The notes: generated by a model from the sequence alone, not told the origin. DNA of 64,000 bases from Acanthacorydalis orientalis (GCA_034766995.1 CM068313.1:57093377-57157376); one strand, 5' to 3'. Counted from the stretch's first letter, positions 22,441 to 34,631 are shown. Made by a program: numbers and translations.

Positions 22441-22666
22441 TTAAAAAAATCAGGTTGAATCTTTATAAAGAGACAATCGCATTGAAATTGATAGATTTTT
22501 TACAAAAGTTAAAATATACAGGATAATTACTTTAAGACTTTTATTGGTCAAAACATAAAAGTTATTTTAATTATTTAGTCCAGATGATTTGAATAAAATT
22601 CAGGATTATATTTGCATCAGAATGGACAATCTAATCCTACTTGTGAGATAATTTTGTCTACAGTAT

Positions 22667-23499
22667 AATTACAGTTTTGTGAATTGTTAGACCTTACGCT
22701 GTCGCAACCATTGCGAAAAAAGGGTTAAATTCCAGGTATTTTTTTTTTAAATATCATGCTTCCTGTTACAGCTATAAAAGAAATTAAAAAAATATTTTGT
22801 AGAGAATTTAATTCTCTACAACTTTGGTTTTTATACTTTTTAACGAATAATTTTTACGAACTTACTTTTTTACGAATAATTTTTTATTTATTGGAAAAAA
22901 ACTGGTTAAATAAAGTTTTTTGCATTTTTCTCCTTTCTCATTCGTTTGACATTAAAGATACCCATTAATAAAGTTGTAGAGTACAATAAAATCTGCAACT
23001 TTTATATTAAACTTCTTTTTGAGTGATAAATATTTATTGTTTTACATTGCTGAAAAAGACCACCTGTGCAGTAGTGCAAAACTGTACAAGTCGACCAATA
23101 GTATGAGAAGCGATATTACAGTTCCGGTCATAAAGTACATGCCGCTATTTGCAGTGGTTTAAAACAGTAAATATTTATCGCATAAAAAATTTAGTATGAA
23201 AATCACGGATTCGTTTATGCTCTACAACTTTGTTAATGAGTATCTTTAACGTTAAACGAACTAAAAAGGAGAAAAATGAAAAATGTTTTTAACCAGCTTT
23301 TTGCAATAAATAAAAAATATTCATCACATGAAAAAAGTTTGAGGACCAAAGTTGAAGAGAATTAATTCCCTACAAAATGGCTTTTTAATTTCTTTTATAG
23401 CTACAAAAAGAGAGATATTTAAAAAAACACGGATTTTAACCCTTTTTTCGTGCTGGCCGTGATAGCGTAAGGTCTGACTATTCACAAAAGTGTAATTAT
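22667..23499. mobile_element. Long foldback element 1
   Basis: Arms of about 370 bp (about 22667-23060 and 23130-23499) are imperfect inverted repeats separated by roughly 70-100 bp. Outer ends: left ATAATTACAGTTTTGTGAAT, right reverse complement ATAATTACACTTTTGTGAAT; both continue GACCTTACGCT. Both arms, read inward, give the same short peptide-like stretch AIKEIKKxFCRE, so the overlapping frames at 22756-22968 and 23324-23530 are arm copies, not independent genes. RNA from either strand would fold into a long hairpin. The class of element is not recognised. Confidence 0.8.
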
Positions 23500-23839
23500 G
23501 ATCTCGACACCCCACCTCCCTCCATTTCAAACAAGAATTAGATTGCTATTCTGATAATATTTCATAACTAGATCCACTGGACTATTTGAAGTACGCATAC
23601 TTTCAAGACAATGTTGGTATCTCCATACATCTGCTTTTTTCTTTTCAGGCACGCTTCAAAGAGTCATTTATAAAATAAATCAAAAGAACATTACTAAACT
23701 AAAAAATTTCAAATTATGTCTAGTATATTTCTGCTGAAAATTGCAATGTGCTTTAATAGAGTAAACGAGTACAACACACAACTTATTCTAAACATGTGAA
23801 AATCTATTTTTTTTATAATATATATTGTTGAGTTATTGT

Positions 23840-24010
23840 ATAAAATTACTGACAATCCATTAAATATACACATTTACTAGTTCAACAGACACACTTTTTG
23901 ATTGCTCTATATTTCTATATTTCTTATTAGTAATATTAGAATTAGTATAGATTCTGTAAATATGTATTTATTTAAAATTCTTAAATTGGTATTTAAAATC
24001 ACATTTTTAC
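23840..24010 (+). repeat. R2 dispersed repeat, copy 1
   Basis: Matches 25690-25830 in order: TATAAAATTAC, CATTAAAT, ACTTTTTGAT, then TTTATTTAAAAT and TGGTATTTAAAATC. Noncoding. Confidence 0.5.
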
Positions 24011-24239
24011 AAAAACCAAGGTGTTCTTCCTCCTACTTGCAACGCTCACTGATTGCCTGGTCCCCCCCTGGCTAACATCGTTTGCTCTTACTCCAAAATA
24101 CCATAGAATTGCACCACCAAATAAGCGAAAAGATTTAAATATCTCAATCATATACATCGCACAGAAACCAAAGTGATAAATTAAATTAAACCAAAGTGAT
24201 GACAAGCGATTAGCGAAGAAAGACTAAACATAAAACAGG

Positions 24240-24780
24240 TGAGACGATCCATCAGCTAATAATAATATGAATAAAAAAGTCGACACACAATACCGATTTT
24301 TACTTATAGAAGGATGTTATATATATATATATATATATAATGTTTCGTGTATATCTCTGTTGGTACAGACACACCATTTATACTACTAGCAAGAAAAAAG
24401 GGATTTTTGTTCGTATAGAGACTGATCAAATATTTTTGTATTTAATAAGGCCGCCCTTTTTGTTTAAATGTCGAAAAGGACGGAAAAAAAGACAAACAAC
24501 GGACATATACAGTCCGTGTAACAGAATGTGTTCAACAGATCGGGTGAGGGTGACACTAACGGACTGCATTTCGTTCCCCACCAGAGATGTATTAATCTCC
24601 GAAGGGTACACCAACTAGTCTCATCCTACAAGATTATTTTTGCATTGAGAAAAATTACAATTTCTCAACGGAAACAGAATCAATTGGATATAAGACATAC
24701 AATACATCCATTAGGCGGTCCCGAAGAACCGCAACCAGACATCGTCAGCTAAGAGTATATATTTAAAAACATGTGCATAC
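24240..24780. other. Unique segment with short frames of unknown meaning
   Basis: Less A+T-biased than the surroundings. Overlapping frames on both strands (92 codons on plus, 62 on minus) have no recognised domain and no splice or start context. Left unassigned; a small (TA)n lies at 24316-24340. Confidence 0.25.
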
Positions 24781-25157
24781 CACGTGTGAGACTAAACGCT
24801 ATTCACGTCTTGTATATTTTCTAATAACAGCAATTGTACATGCTGTTTGCGTAACAAACACTTGCTAAAACAGTTGCATATTTGCAGACAAAACATTCTT
24901 TATTCATAGGGCAACCAGGCATGTTCGTCTAGCTGATTTAATCGTCGTTTCAAAAATATGAGTCATACTTGCAATAAAAAATAAACAGTGCAAATATATT
25001 TTAAATGAAACGTTATAACTGATTACGAGACGAACATGGGAGCGATTGTTTAAATTTTGGAAGTACCACTTTTCAACAGATTATATTTTAAAAAAATCAT
25101 TTTACATGCAACAACATGACATTCACTTCTCTATATTCATATTGTTCTTAAATAAAA

Positions 25158-25602
25158 CTATGGAGCTCCACACACTGCTTGATACGCTTACCACAGTCCG
25201 GGAGGTGGGTTACCCCCCACAAATAACAGAAATTATACAAACACATAATCCGCATAAAATGTAAATCTTAAAATTTTTATTGGAAAAGTTTATAAAAATT
25301 GCAACAAAATACAATGTTAAATGTATAACAATTATTTTTACTCTAAGCCTTCAATGAATAAAACATTTTCAATAAATATCATCAGTTCTACATTGAAGTC
25401 GTATACACCTTTTTCATTGGACACCGTGAGAGAGCTACATACATGTGATTGATGTCAACCAATCAGAACAGAGACCACGTGATATCCATCAACCAATCAC
25501 TGATGATCGGGAATGGATATAGTTAACGTGCTACTTGCTGAGTGTTGCGTTCTGACAAGGGCGTTTATAAAAAAATGTTTTTTTTTGTAAATTTTACGAT
25601 GG

Positions 25603-25682
<80 letters not shown>

Positions 25683-25690
25683 TATTTTTA
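25158..25690 (-). mobile_element. Helitron-like element, copy 4
   Basis: Minus strand carries ATTGGTTGATGGATATCACG, GTTCTGATTGGTTGACATCA, then TAATTTCTGTTATTTGTGGG and a G+C-rich 3' end with the palindrome GGAGCTCC followed by ATAG. It parallels copy 1 base for base over much of 220-600, including GTAGCACG/GTAGCAGG and the TTTTATTGGAAAA block. The 5' end is obscured by a (TA)n tract at 25608-25677. Confidence 0.6.
25608..25677. repeat. (TA)n array
   Basis: About 34 uninterrupted TA units grown from the TCT(TA)n-like 5' end of the Helitron-like element. Confidence 0.95.
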
Positions 25691-25830
25691 TGTTATTCTA
25701 TAAAATTACAGCCGGTACATTAAATCTATCATATTTATTACTTCTACTTTTTGATCCTCTGTATATTTTTGAGTCTGTTTATTTAAAATTTCTAAATTGA
25801 TATTTAAAATCGTATTTTTATAAAATGTTT
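25690..25830 (+). repeat. R2 dispersed repeat, copy 2
   Basis: Counterpart of 23840-24010; here it directly flanks the 5' end of a Helitron-like copy. Confidence 0.5.
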
Positions 25831-26078
25831 CTAAAAATATTTAATAATAATCAGAATAACACAACTAATATTAAAATTACATCCACAATATTGAATTTAT
25901 ATATTTATACATTGTATAATATTTGTTCAAATCCATGCTAACTTGTTCATGTAATATAATTTATTTGCATGTTTTTTGAGAATTGGTATACAATTTATAC
26001 TAATATAACATATATGTGTATTTGTATGTGAATTTTTATATACATAGTATTTTTATATTAAAGTCTAGCTGTCTGTTA

Positions 26079-26120
26079 TATATATATATATATATATATA
26101 TATGCATGTGTGTGTATGGA
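26079..26120. repeat. (TA)n(TG)n array
   Basis: About 12 TA units then GCATGTGTGTGTATG. Confidence 0.85.
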
Positions 26121-26540
26121 TGTGTGTATAATGCAATCACGATACCAGTCTATAAACGACTACAAGAAAGAAAGCTTTTCACTCATTTTGTTATTCGCGT
26201 GCGTCGAAGCGTTTTGTTCATCGCCTGACCGAAACCGACTAACTAATTAATGAGAATATCGATCTTCTTAAAGTTTTAAAATGCTCAACAAACAAAGACG
26301 TACAGTAGTCGCCGTACTGCTCTTCAAACACTGATTTTCTTTTCTTTTAATATTTTATAAATGCGACGCGATAAAAACTGTACCAAACAAAGTGGACGAC
26401 TTGGGTGTGGTAGAATTTCATACAAAAATAATATGATTGGATTGAAATGATTGTACTGATATAATTAATATGTTCGTATGCTTTTATTAACAACTTTAAT
26501 GATTTATTTAAAGTTCATTTAATTCTAGAATCGGTATATT

Positions 26541-26542
<2 letters not shown>

Positions 26543-26604
<62 letters not shown>

Positions 26605-26606
26605 CA
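26543..26606. repeat. (TA)n(CA)n(TA)n array
   Basis: Two TA blocks flank about six CA units; the frames crossing it on both strands are artefacts. Confidence 0.9.
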
Positions 26607-26975
26607 CTCTATGAGACATATTTTTAGGGACACTGACAATATATTTATATTTTTAAAAATTTCACAAATTAATTTGGCTCCTATAAACCGGCCATCTATT
26701 AATGAGCACAGTAACAAGACGCAACTGCAATCCACATTTGATAATTTGTGGTCTTATTTCCTAAAAATTCTTACATATTGTTCCAATTGTCAAAAGATGT
26801 TGGTCACATTTATATAAACTTTTACATATACATTTATATTCATTTTAAAAATAACTTGTATTTGTGAAAAGAAAAAATTATTACTAAAGTGGGTGGTAGT
26901 GTTTTGTAGAAAAATTGAGATTGTTTTATTAATTAAATGTCTATTTTATTATTACTTATTCGTTCCAGATTAAAA

Positions 26976-27125
26976 ATGGATAGAGAAATAAAGAACTGTT
27001 CGATAGATGAGAGAAGAATAATATAAGATTTATGGAATGAAGGGAAATATATAAGAGAAATCGCTGGAGAAGTATTCATCCTCATTCAAATTTTATTGTA
27101 TACAAGATAAATCAGTCAGATTTTT
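26976..27125 (+). pseudogene. Possible Tc1-like HTH fragment
   Basis: Reads MDREIKNCSIDERRII, stop, DLWNEGKYIREIAGEVF, which has the spacing of the first helix-turn-helix of Tc1/mariner-superfamily transposases (Lxx.ER..I..L...G.S.REIA). Only about 50 codons and one internal stop; no terminal repeats. Weak. Confidence 0.35.
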
Positions 27126-27667
27126 GAAGTATTCTTATTTTTTCTTTATGATTTCATTAATGATATTTTATGATAAAATTATTTTTTTCACACAGTTACC
27201 CAATGTCAAGATTTCATTTATCAAAAAATGTGAATATTAAAATAAGATAAGTGTTTATTCTTACTATAACAAAACAATAAAAGTATGATGAAAATGAAAA
27301 TTAGATCCATAAGAAAATCATAATAAGATAAAAATATTCATGTCAGTAATCGTCATACACGAATGTAAAGGAATAATACAGACATGCATTAACAGCAAGT
27401 CAAGGCGAATCGGAGCTTTAATTTCCGTCAATCAGTTCAACTAAATATTCAAAAAGCATATGATTTTCTTCTTATGAAGATATGCATAACCAAAATAAAT
27501 AAAAATATTATTTTTAATACTAAAACTGTGTTATTTATTATTTGTCAATCATTGAATAAATTATTTATTTTCATTTCTGCATATAAAAACTATTTTTATT
27601 AGATTTTCTAAGCTTGCTAAGCACTATTTTAACAAAAAAGTAAGGTGAATCCTAATAATGTGGTTAA

Positions 27668-27668
27668 G

Positions 27669-27731
<63 letters not shown>
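27668..27731. repeat. (TA)n array
   Basis: About 31 TA units, uninterrupted. Confidence 0.95.
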
Positions 27732-27732
<1 letters not shown>

Positions 27733-27734
27733 TA

Positions 27735-28285
27735 CACACAAACACAAAAACTAGTTTCAAGCAAAGTGAAACAAACTAGAAAATCAATACCTTTCTGTTT
27801 TGTTAAATCCTCACTGGTATATCTTGATATGTTTCGTTAATTACTTTTCTTTTCTTTTTTCAGTTAATCTGAAGATAAATTAAAAAATAAAAGATGGCAA
27901 AGAATCACACTGTTTCTAGTTACAAAACAATTTTTAACACAAACTGTTTCGCTTAATAAAATACTAAACGTATTGATCAATTAATGTATTTTTGCTTTCA
28001 TTATTTACAATTATTGAGTTTTAGAAAAAAAAAGGTTTTCATTTGAAATTTAACTTGTAGAAAATAAATGGCTGAGAAAATATCATATTAATTAATCGTT
28101 GATACAAAAACTTTTTTTAAAAAAAAACACCGTAGTCTCGGTTTTGTGCACTAATAAGTTTTAAAATGACATTATTTTGAGTAATGATAAGGTCTAGTTT
28201 CGGGAAGTTATGATTATTTATTTTCAAAAAAACGGTACAAACAATAAGTAAAATTTTCCATATATATGGAGATAGTGCTCGATAG
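27735..28285. other. No gene seen
   Basis: A+T-rich spacer; a CTTTTTTCAG acceptor-like word at 27862 has no downstream donor or open frame. Confidence 0.35.
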
Positions 28286-28289
28286 TGGA

Positions 28290-29250
28290 AATGAACGAAT
28301 AGTTTAAAGTAGATTTAAAAAGTTTTAAATAGAGATTTCAGTGTGATCAGCGAGAAACGCTGTAAGTATGTCGAGATTGATGGCTTCGAAATATCCACTC
28401 CAATTGAAAATAATCGACGTTAGACTAAATAAAAACTTGCTGAGTTATTGGAAATATCGAAATGATTTGAAAACAAATTACAACATCTTGGAATGATTAG
28501 ATTCGATGTTTGTATTCTGTAAAATTTGAGTGAAAAAAATTTACTCGATCAAATTTCGGTTTATGATTCGTTATTAAGATGAAATAAAAAAGAATCATTT
28601 TTACATCGATTCTTATGAGTGAAAAAAATGAATTAGTTATAATAATGTGAAATGAAAAAAACAAGCAAATAAGCCAGCATTATGCCATTAACATCTCACA
28701 TAACTGGTTTACCATCAAGAAGATTTTTCTATGCGTATGGTGGTATCGCATATTGGATGAACTTCTATTATATAATAAAACTATTAATTAACAGAATTAT
28801 TGTTTGAAATTAAACCATCTGAAGACAAAAATACATTAATTAATACAGGAAAAACAAGCGGAATCAGCCAATAGAAAAGAAACAGTTTTCCACCACTTCA
28901 AATCTCTACATTGGGTAAAAATTAAGAGCTACATTGAAATTTTCGGAACCATCCACCATATTCAATAGACCTTGCACCCACGAATTATCATTTGTTTCGA
29001 TCTCTATATCTCTATATACTCACTTAACACTAAGAACTAACTCTTTGGAGGTCTGCAAAATTCATCTGTCAATATTTTTCACTTCAACATATGGGAAATT
29101 CTGCGAAGATGGAATTATAAAATTGTCTGCGAAATAGCAGCATGTTGTGGATCCAAATGATGAATACGTTTTCGGATAATTTTTTTTACATCTAAAAAAA
29201 TACTACTGTTTTTAATTGAAAATTAGTCCCATTACTTTTTGGACACCTCA
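28290..29250 (+). pseudogene. Mariner transposase remnant (fourth group)
   Basis: Translated remnants in order include KSYIEIFGTIHHIQ, with the next frame HPPYSIDLAPTNYHLFRSL, then LFGGLQNSSVNIFHFN-like and WEILRRWNYKIV sequence, matching the C-terminal half of a mariner transposase. The third catalytic aspartate is N (PTNYH). The right end CCATTACTTTTTGGACACC is a mariner-type terminus. Numerous stops; the N-terminal half is almost unreadable and the left terminus was not found. Confidence 0.65.
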
Positions 29251-29602
29251 ATTTATAAACGAATTTAAATGTACAACAGTGTATAACATAAGCCACTATT
29301 ATAAATATTAAATATGATTTTACATGAATTAGAAAAATTATTAATTAATATATCTCAGTAAAAGTATAATAATAGTGTATTATAAAAATAATACAGTAAG
29401 AATATTTGTGTTTGCTGAAAAATACAGATCGGTATACGTTAATATACATAATGTAAAATATAACATTAACTTGTCTATTGCTTTAATGTAATTTATACAA
29501 AACAAAATACTCATTTTTCAAAGAGTTTTAATATTTTAGAAGCTATAATGATGGAAACCGAAAATTTCCTGAATAAAAATATCTTCTCTTATATTTACTA
29601 TA

Positions 29603-30350
29603 TGAGGGTCGTTTGACAATAATGGTAAAAAGAAGATTAACAACATTTTTTAGAAAAAAATGATTTTATTTCTCAACATAACCTCTAAGGGATATACACT
29701 TAGTCCACCAAGTCTGCAAAATACGCATTGACAGTGGTGATGACATCCTCATTCGACGAGAATTTCTACCTAGCGAGCCAAATTTTCAAGTTTAGTAAGA
29801 GGGAGAAGTCGCATGGGGCCAAGTTCGAAGAAGAAAGTGGATAATGAATCAATTTAAAGCCTAATTGGTGCAACTTTGCTATTGTGGTGGTCGATTTGCG
29901 AGACGGTACGTTGTTATGGTGAAAGAACCCTTTCCTGTGCGCCAATCTTCGCCGTTTTTGTGTCAGCTCTTCTTTCTAATGGTCCAATAATGTTGCATAA
30001 TAGACTCCTGTTATCGTTTTTCCTTTCGTTAAGTAGTCGATGAGGATGATTCCTTGGGAACTTCAAAAAAACAGTGGCTATCACCTTCTCAACCGACAAA
30101 ACGGTCTTCGCCTTATTCGGCACACTTCCATCAGTCGTTGTCCAGTGATTTGATTACTGCTTCGACTCAGGTGTATAGTGGTGGATCAATGTTTCATCTA
30201 CGGTGACGAATCGACGGAAAAAGAGTTATTCGTTTTTTTTGTGGCTCAATTTTTTCGTTTGTTTTAGTGACACTTGATAACCATAACGTTATCAAATGAA
30301 TGGTGGCGAATTTACCAACATAGAAATTTATCAAACTTATCAAATTTCAC
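29603..30350 (-). pseudogene. Mariner-like transposase remnant, same family as 14873-15440
   Basis: Left end TGAGGGTCGTTTGACAATAA follows a TA. Minus-strand translation gives KVIATVF, then DDLKEELTQKRR-like sequence, AHRKxxFHHNN (second aspartate changed to N) and, in further frames, IAKLHQLGFKLI and LARxKFSSNEDVITTVNAYF. The N-terminal part is missing or unreadable and the right terminus was not found. The 69-codon frame at 29914-30123 is a partly out-of-frame reading of this remnant. Confidence 0.75.
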
Positions 30351-30567
30351 TAGTATATCAGTACTTCAAAATATCTCCTTATTTTATTTCCATTGAAAAT
30401 ATTGTTATTTTTCATAAAATTATTTTATATATTATATCAATTTTATATTAAATAACCGAAATTTCTTTAACTATCATTTTAAATGTAAAAAAATATATTA
30501 AATAATTGTGATTAATTTTAAAAATAAATTCTAAATATATGTTTAAGAAGTTATTAATACAAAAAAA

Positions 30568-30569
<2 letters not shown>

Positions 30570-30608
<39 letters not shown>
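30570..30608. repeat. (TA)n array
   Basis: About 18 TA units marking the edge of the G+C-richer island that follows. Confidence 0.9.
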
Positions 30609-30609
<1 letters not shown>

Positions 30610-30611
<2 letters not shown>

Positions 30612-31300
30612 AGTTTCCGTTGGCGCTGATGTTCTTGTTTATTATTGTGTTAAAAAAAGTGTGCGATACATGTCTTGGTGCCTACGTATTCTGCACAGAA
30701 GCGTTGTACATGTTGAACAGACCGAGTCGATCAAGGGAGGGAATTCTTTCTGTTCCATTTTTCACGATTATATTCGCCGTAATATGCGATGCGGCCCCCT
30801 GGATTGCTTTGTCGTCACTTCGTCGAATAAAAGAGGATCGATAAGGGCACTAATGAATTGTGCGGTTAAATGAACGGAGACCTCTTCTTTTTCTCATTTC
30901 GCGAGGACGATGGCGCCGCGGTATCGGCACCAGCACCGACCGGGTTGATAACGATGTGGTGGCGGCAGACTAGTGAACGGATGGTGTGAGGATCGGTTAG
31001 GTTACTGGTGATTCACCCCCAAGCCCCCACTTACACGCAGATGATGAAGATGCCCGCGATCTTGTTCGTGGCGTAGGCGTAGCGGTTATATGGAATATAA
31101 TGCGTTACGTTCTTTGCGAAATGAAAATTTCAAAATTGATTGCATTTTTTTACCGGTCTTTTTTGCAGCTCGTACGTGAGACTCGAGTAAAATTGAACGT
31201 AAATTCTCGTTTACGACTGCGATGACTTTACCAAACATGCGTACGTACGTTGGTTTTAGGTAGCTGTCATTGTATTAAGTTTTACTAAGGAAAAAAGTAA
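30610..31300. other. G+C-richer unique island
   Basis: About 700 bases with frequent CG dinucleotides (GGCGCCGCGGTATCGGCACC, TGGTGGCGGCAGAC, GTACGTACGTTG), in sharp contrast to the flanks, and no repeat match elsewhere in the window. It contains the exon-like segment at 31035-31111 on the minus strand and a strong acceptor-like TTTTTTGCAG at 31165-31174 on the plus strand. The plus-strand frames at 30620-30873 have no recognised domain. Best guess: host genic or promoter-proximal DNA. Confidence 0.45.
31035..31111 (-). CDS. Candidate internal exon of an unidentified host gene
   Basis: On the minus strand an AG (TTTCGCAAAG) precedes a 77-base open stretch that ends at a strong donor, GT/GTAAGT, at 31034. 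In the open frame it encodes about 25 residues including YNRYAYATNKIAGIFIIC; the last part, IAGIFIIC, is hydrophobic and could start a membrane segment. The frame is closed by an in-frame stop upstream of the acceptor and by TAA across the donor, as expected for an internal exon. It lies in the only G+C-rich, CG-containing island of the window. The protein family is not recognised, no second exon was identified, and chance is not excluded. Confidence 0.35.
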
Positions 31301-31684
31301 CGTACGTATGAATAGCATCACCTGGTCACTTATTAAATTGGATATTTTTTAAAAAAGAAATTAATTTATGGAAATTTCTCCTGTACATGAATGAGGAAAA
31401 AGGTTTAGCTGTAGATAACTATTGAAGTTTGGAAAATGTGAACTTTATGCAAAAAGAGAAAAAGTTTAATTTAATGGATTTCATATTTTTGACTGATTTA
31501 TTTTCAACAATATTTGAAACTACATTTTTTTATATCAACATAATAATCTATTTTGACAGGAAAATTTTAAAATAGATTAAATATATCTTAGAGAAATGCA
31601 TCTATATTAATATTTTACTATTTTATTTCAAAAACTAACTGGTGAATTAGTATTACACTGATAAATTTGAGTTTGTGATTCTAA

Positions 31685-32644
31685 TCTCTCTATAAATAAA
31701 ATTTGGTCCTCCACCGGAATGATGACTTTTACTCGTGTTCTGATTGGCTAATACGGTTTGTGTACGATTAGGTCAACTTCGTTCTGATTGATTAATGGCA
31801 ATCGCTTAATCTGTTTGAGATTGCGTCATCATCGCTCTAATTGGATAATAGAAATCGCGTGATCAAGTTCTGATTGATTAACGATTACGTATGTGATTCT
31901 AATCAATATAAATTAAATATTGTCACTTATTTTAACAACCCCCGTGATGTACAAAGACGTTTTTGATACGTCATGTGTTTTTTTATTACATTGTAAACAT
32001 TTAAGTCTCAGTTGCACGCAGATTTAATTCACTTTAATGCAGCTACAAAGAAAATATTAGAAAAAAAATTATATATATATATATTTAGTGTTAAATCTGT
32101 GAACCATAGAAATGAACTCTGCAACATGTTTGTTTTGAATTTGAACTAAAGTGACAGTGAAAGCCAATTGGGCTATTCGAGTGATGCCACATTTTCCTGT
32201 ACATATACATTCCACTGGTAAAAAATAACATCCTGCAAAGAGGTGTCACGTGTGCTCGAAAAATAATATAAGAAGCGAAACGACTTGGTAGTGTAAGAAA
32301 ATGTTAAATACCTCTATATTTACCAGAATGTTTTGAAAAGTTTTTCTTTGCTCGAATATAGAATAATTGTTTAATTTGTTATTTAATTATTCTTTATTAA
32401 TTTTGGTTATTAGTAATAAATTATAATATTTACCAATGTATAAATATTATTTTATTTGTTAAGCTTGTATTAATGTTAAACTGAAAAATAAATAGTATTT
32501 TTGATCATATCGCATTTCAATTGAATTGTATGTCAAGGGATTAATAATAGTATGGTAGTAGGCTTAAATAGTAAAAGATAAAAATGAGAAAAAGAGTGAG
32601 CTGGGGGGGGGTTCCCCCGAGTGTCGGCAAGCGAAGCCTTCTGG
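31685..32644 (+). mobile_element. Helitron-like element, copy 5
   Basis: Starts TCTCTCTATAAATAAAATTT after A, continues GATGACTTTTACTCGTGTTC and TGATTGGCTAATA, with further CTGATTGATTAA and GCGTGATC words. About 950 bp downstream, a G/C hairpin (GGGGGTTCCCCC), then GGCAAGCGAAGCCTTCTGG and T give a canonical CTRR-T end. The usual subterminal TTAATTTCTGTTATTTGTTAG is not seen, so the two ends may belong to different copies. Noncoding; a small (TA)n lies at 32069-32086. Confidence 0.5.
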
Positions 32645-32667
32645 TATATCGAAATAATAGTTTACTA

Positions 32668-33153
32668 CTTTCACTTCCACATTTTAATAGAAATATAATA
32701 ATCAGTTATAAGATATTTTGATAGAAAACTATTTTAAGTAAGGTGTTAATTTATTTACCCTATAAAATTCTATGGTCCATAAAAAAATATTATTTTTAAT
32801 AAACTATTTTCTTGAAATAATTAGTAGATAATTTAAAGAATAATTAAAAAATATTCATATAAATGTGAATTTATGATACATACTTTTTATTCCCTTAATA
32901 ATATAAAAAGTATAGATGGATTTGTATTAGGGATTTGAATACCTTTTTAATTAGTTAAACAATGTATATATATATATATATATATAACAGATGTCTTAAA
33001 TGTCTGTTACCGATTTGAAAGTTTATAAACAAAAAGTTTAGACAAATACAAGGTGGTTGTGGAGTTTGGAGGACCTCAAGAAATTATAAGTGGAAAGATA
33101 GATGACGGAATACAAGGTCAGTTGAAAACATTAACCATGTAGTCTTACTTTCT

Positions 33154-33192
<39 letters not shown>

Positions 33193-33478
33193 TTTTAGTA
33201 ATAAAAAAGGTATTCAAATCTCTGATTATAATCTATCTATACTTTTTTATATAATTAAGCTAATAAAAAGTTTAGAAATTCACATTTGTTTGAATATTAT
33301 TTAAATTATCTACTAATTCTCTTAAGAAAATAGTTGATTCAAAGAATTTTTTTTTAATACAGTGTATATTAGAATTTTATACATAAATAAATTAACAACT
33401 TATGTATAATGGTTGCCTTTATCTGAATATCCTATAATTGATTATTATATTTCTGTTTCATTTTTTTTTTAAATCCAT
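32668..33478. mobile_element. Long foldback element 2
   Basis: Arms of about 290 bp (32668-32960 and 33198-33478) are imperfect inverted repeats: left AGAAATATAATAATCAGTTA, AATTAGTAGATAATTTAAA, AAATGTGAATTT, AAAAGTATAGAT and GATTTGAATACCTTTTT all recur reverse-complemented in mirror order on the right. The roughly 240-bp loop holds two (TA)n tracts and a less A+T-rich stretch (33050-33110). Noncoding; class unknown. It lies directly after the Helitron-like 3' end. Confidence 0.8.
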
Positions 33479-33783
33479 ATAGAATTAATATGACATTTAT
33501 GTTTTAAAAAAAGATTTTAATTAATAAATGGTTATTCTGATAGTATAAAATTTTGTAAACAGTATAAAATAGTGACTGCAATTCCCTTAAATTTCAGTCG
33601 TAATCGTTCAATTTCCTTTAGGATAAAAAAAAGTTTATTATAAAGAATTTTCAATGTAAGATCTAAAGTTATATTACTATATATGATTCAATTAGTGCAA
33701 GAATTACTGTCAATCACCAAGTAAGCTTAAACGACATGAAAATCATAATAAAATATGGAGGATTTACACTCTGCTCACAGTAC

Positions 33784-34050
33784 TAGCCAACCTCCGGACA
33801 GATTTTCTCCCTGCTTGCTGACAATCGTTTCCACTCTAACAAATAACAGAAATTAACAATTAAAAGAATTTTCCGATTAATTATTGAATTTTTTTTCAAT
33901 TAATTAGAGTGAAAATCATTCGATTACTCGATTTATAGTATCCAGTCATATTATAAAACATGTGACTCGACCAATCAGAACTCAGATCGCGTGACTGATA
34001 TCAACCAATCAGAGAACGAGTAAAAGTCATGGGAACGGAATCACTGTCTC
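33784..34050 (-). mobile_element. Helitron-like element, copy 6
   Basis: Minus strand contains CATGACTTTTACTCGTTCTC, TGATTGGTTGATATCAGTCA, CGCGATCTGAGTTCTGATTGG and TTAATTTCTGTTATTTGTTA. The probable 3' end is GGTTGGCTAG followed by T near 33784. Noncoding. The 5' TC start is not clear. Confidence 0.55.
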
Positions 34051-34631
34051 AATATTCTAATGCGGAAAGATTACTCTTTTTCAAAAAAATATGAATAAGT
34101 GATGAAGCCCATTTTCAATTAAATGACTTTGTCAACAAGTAAAATAAGCACTTTTTGGGCACTACAAATATACATCAACATCACAAATGATTTTTCACCT
34201 AAAAAATAACTGTTTTCTATGTGGTATTTTCATAAATGATTACTGGTCCACATTTTCGTGAAGATGCTTTAAAATGTTGATAACAAATGACACGTAACTA
34301 TGACTGAATTTTATTTGAGAAAGAAAAGTATGGTGATGTATAGTTTCAAAAAGACGTTGCCATCGTTTACATAAAAAGTCATAATGAATATTTTAAGGTG
34401 ATGACATCCAAATAGTATAATTTTAAAAGAAAGCGATGCAAAATCTAAATTAATGACAGCCATATTAAACACACCAAGATATTTTTCTTTCAAACTATTT
34501 AAAAAAGAATTTGTAAGTTGAACAGCGACAACACTTAGAATTCGTTAATAAATAATTGGAAAAGAAATTTTAGAAATACTGGTCGAAACTTTGAAAAAAA
34601 TGGTTACAAAATTTAAAAGTAGAAAAAGTTT

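Noticed and set aside
22756..23530. Two frames of 70 and 68 codons
   Set aside because: They are the two arms of one foldback read in opposite directions, not two genes.
24340..24752. Overlapping frames of 92, 62 and 74 codons on both strands
   Set aside because: Overlap on both strands, no motif, no splice or start context; kept only as an unassigned segment.
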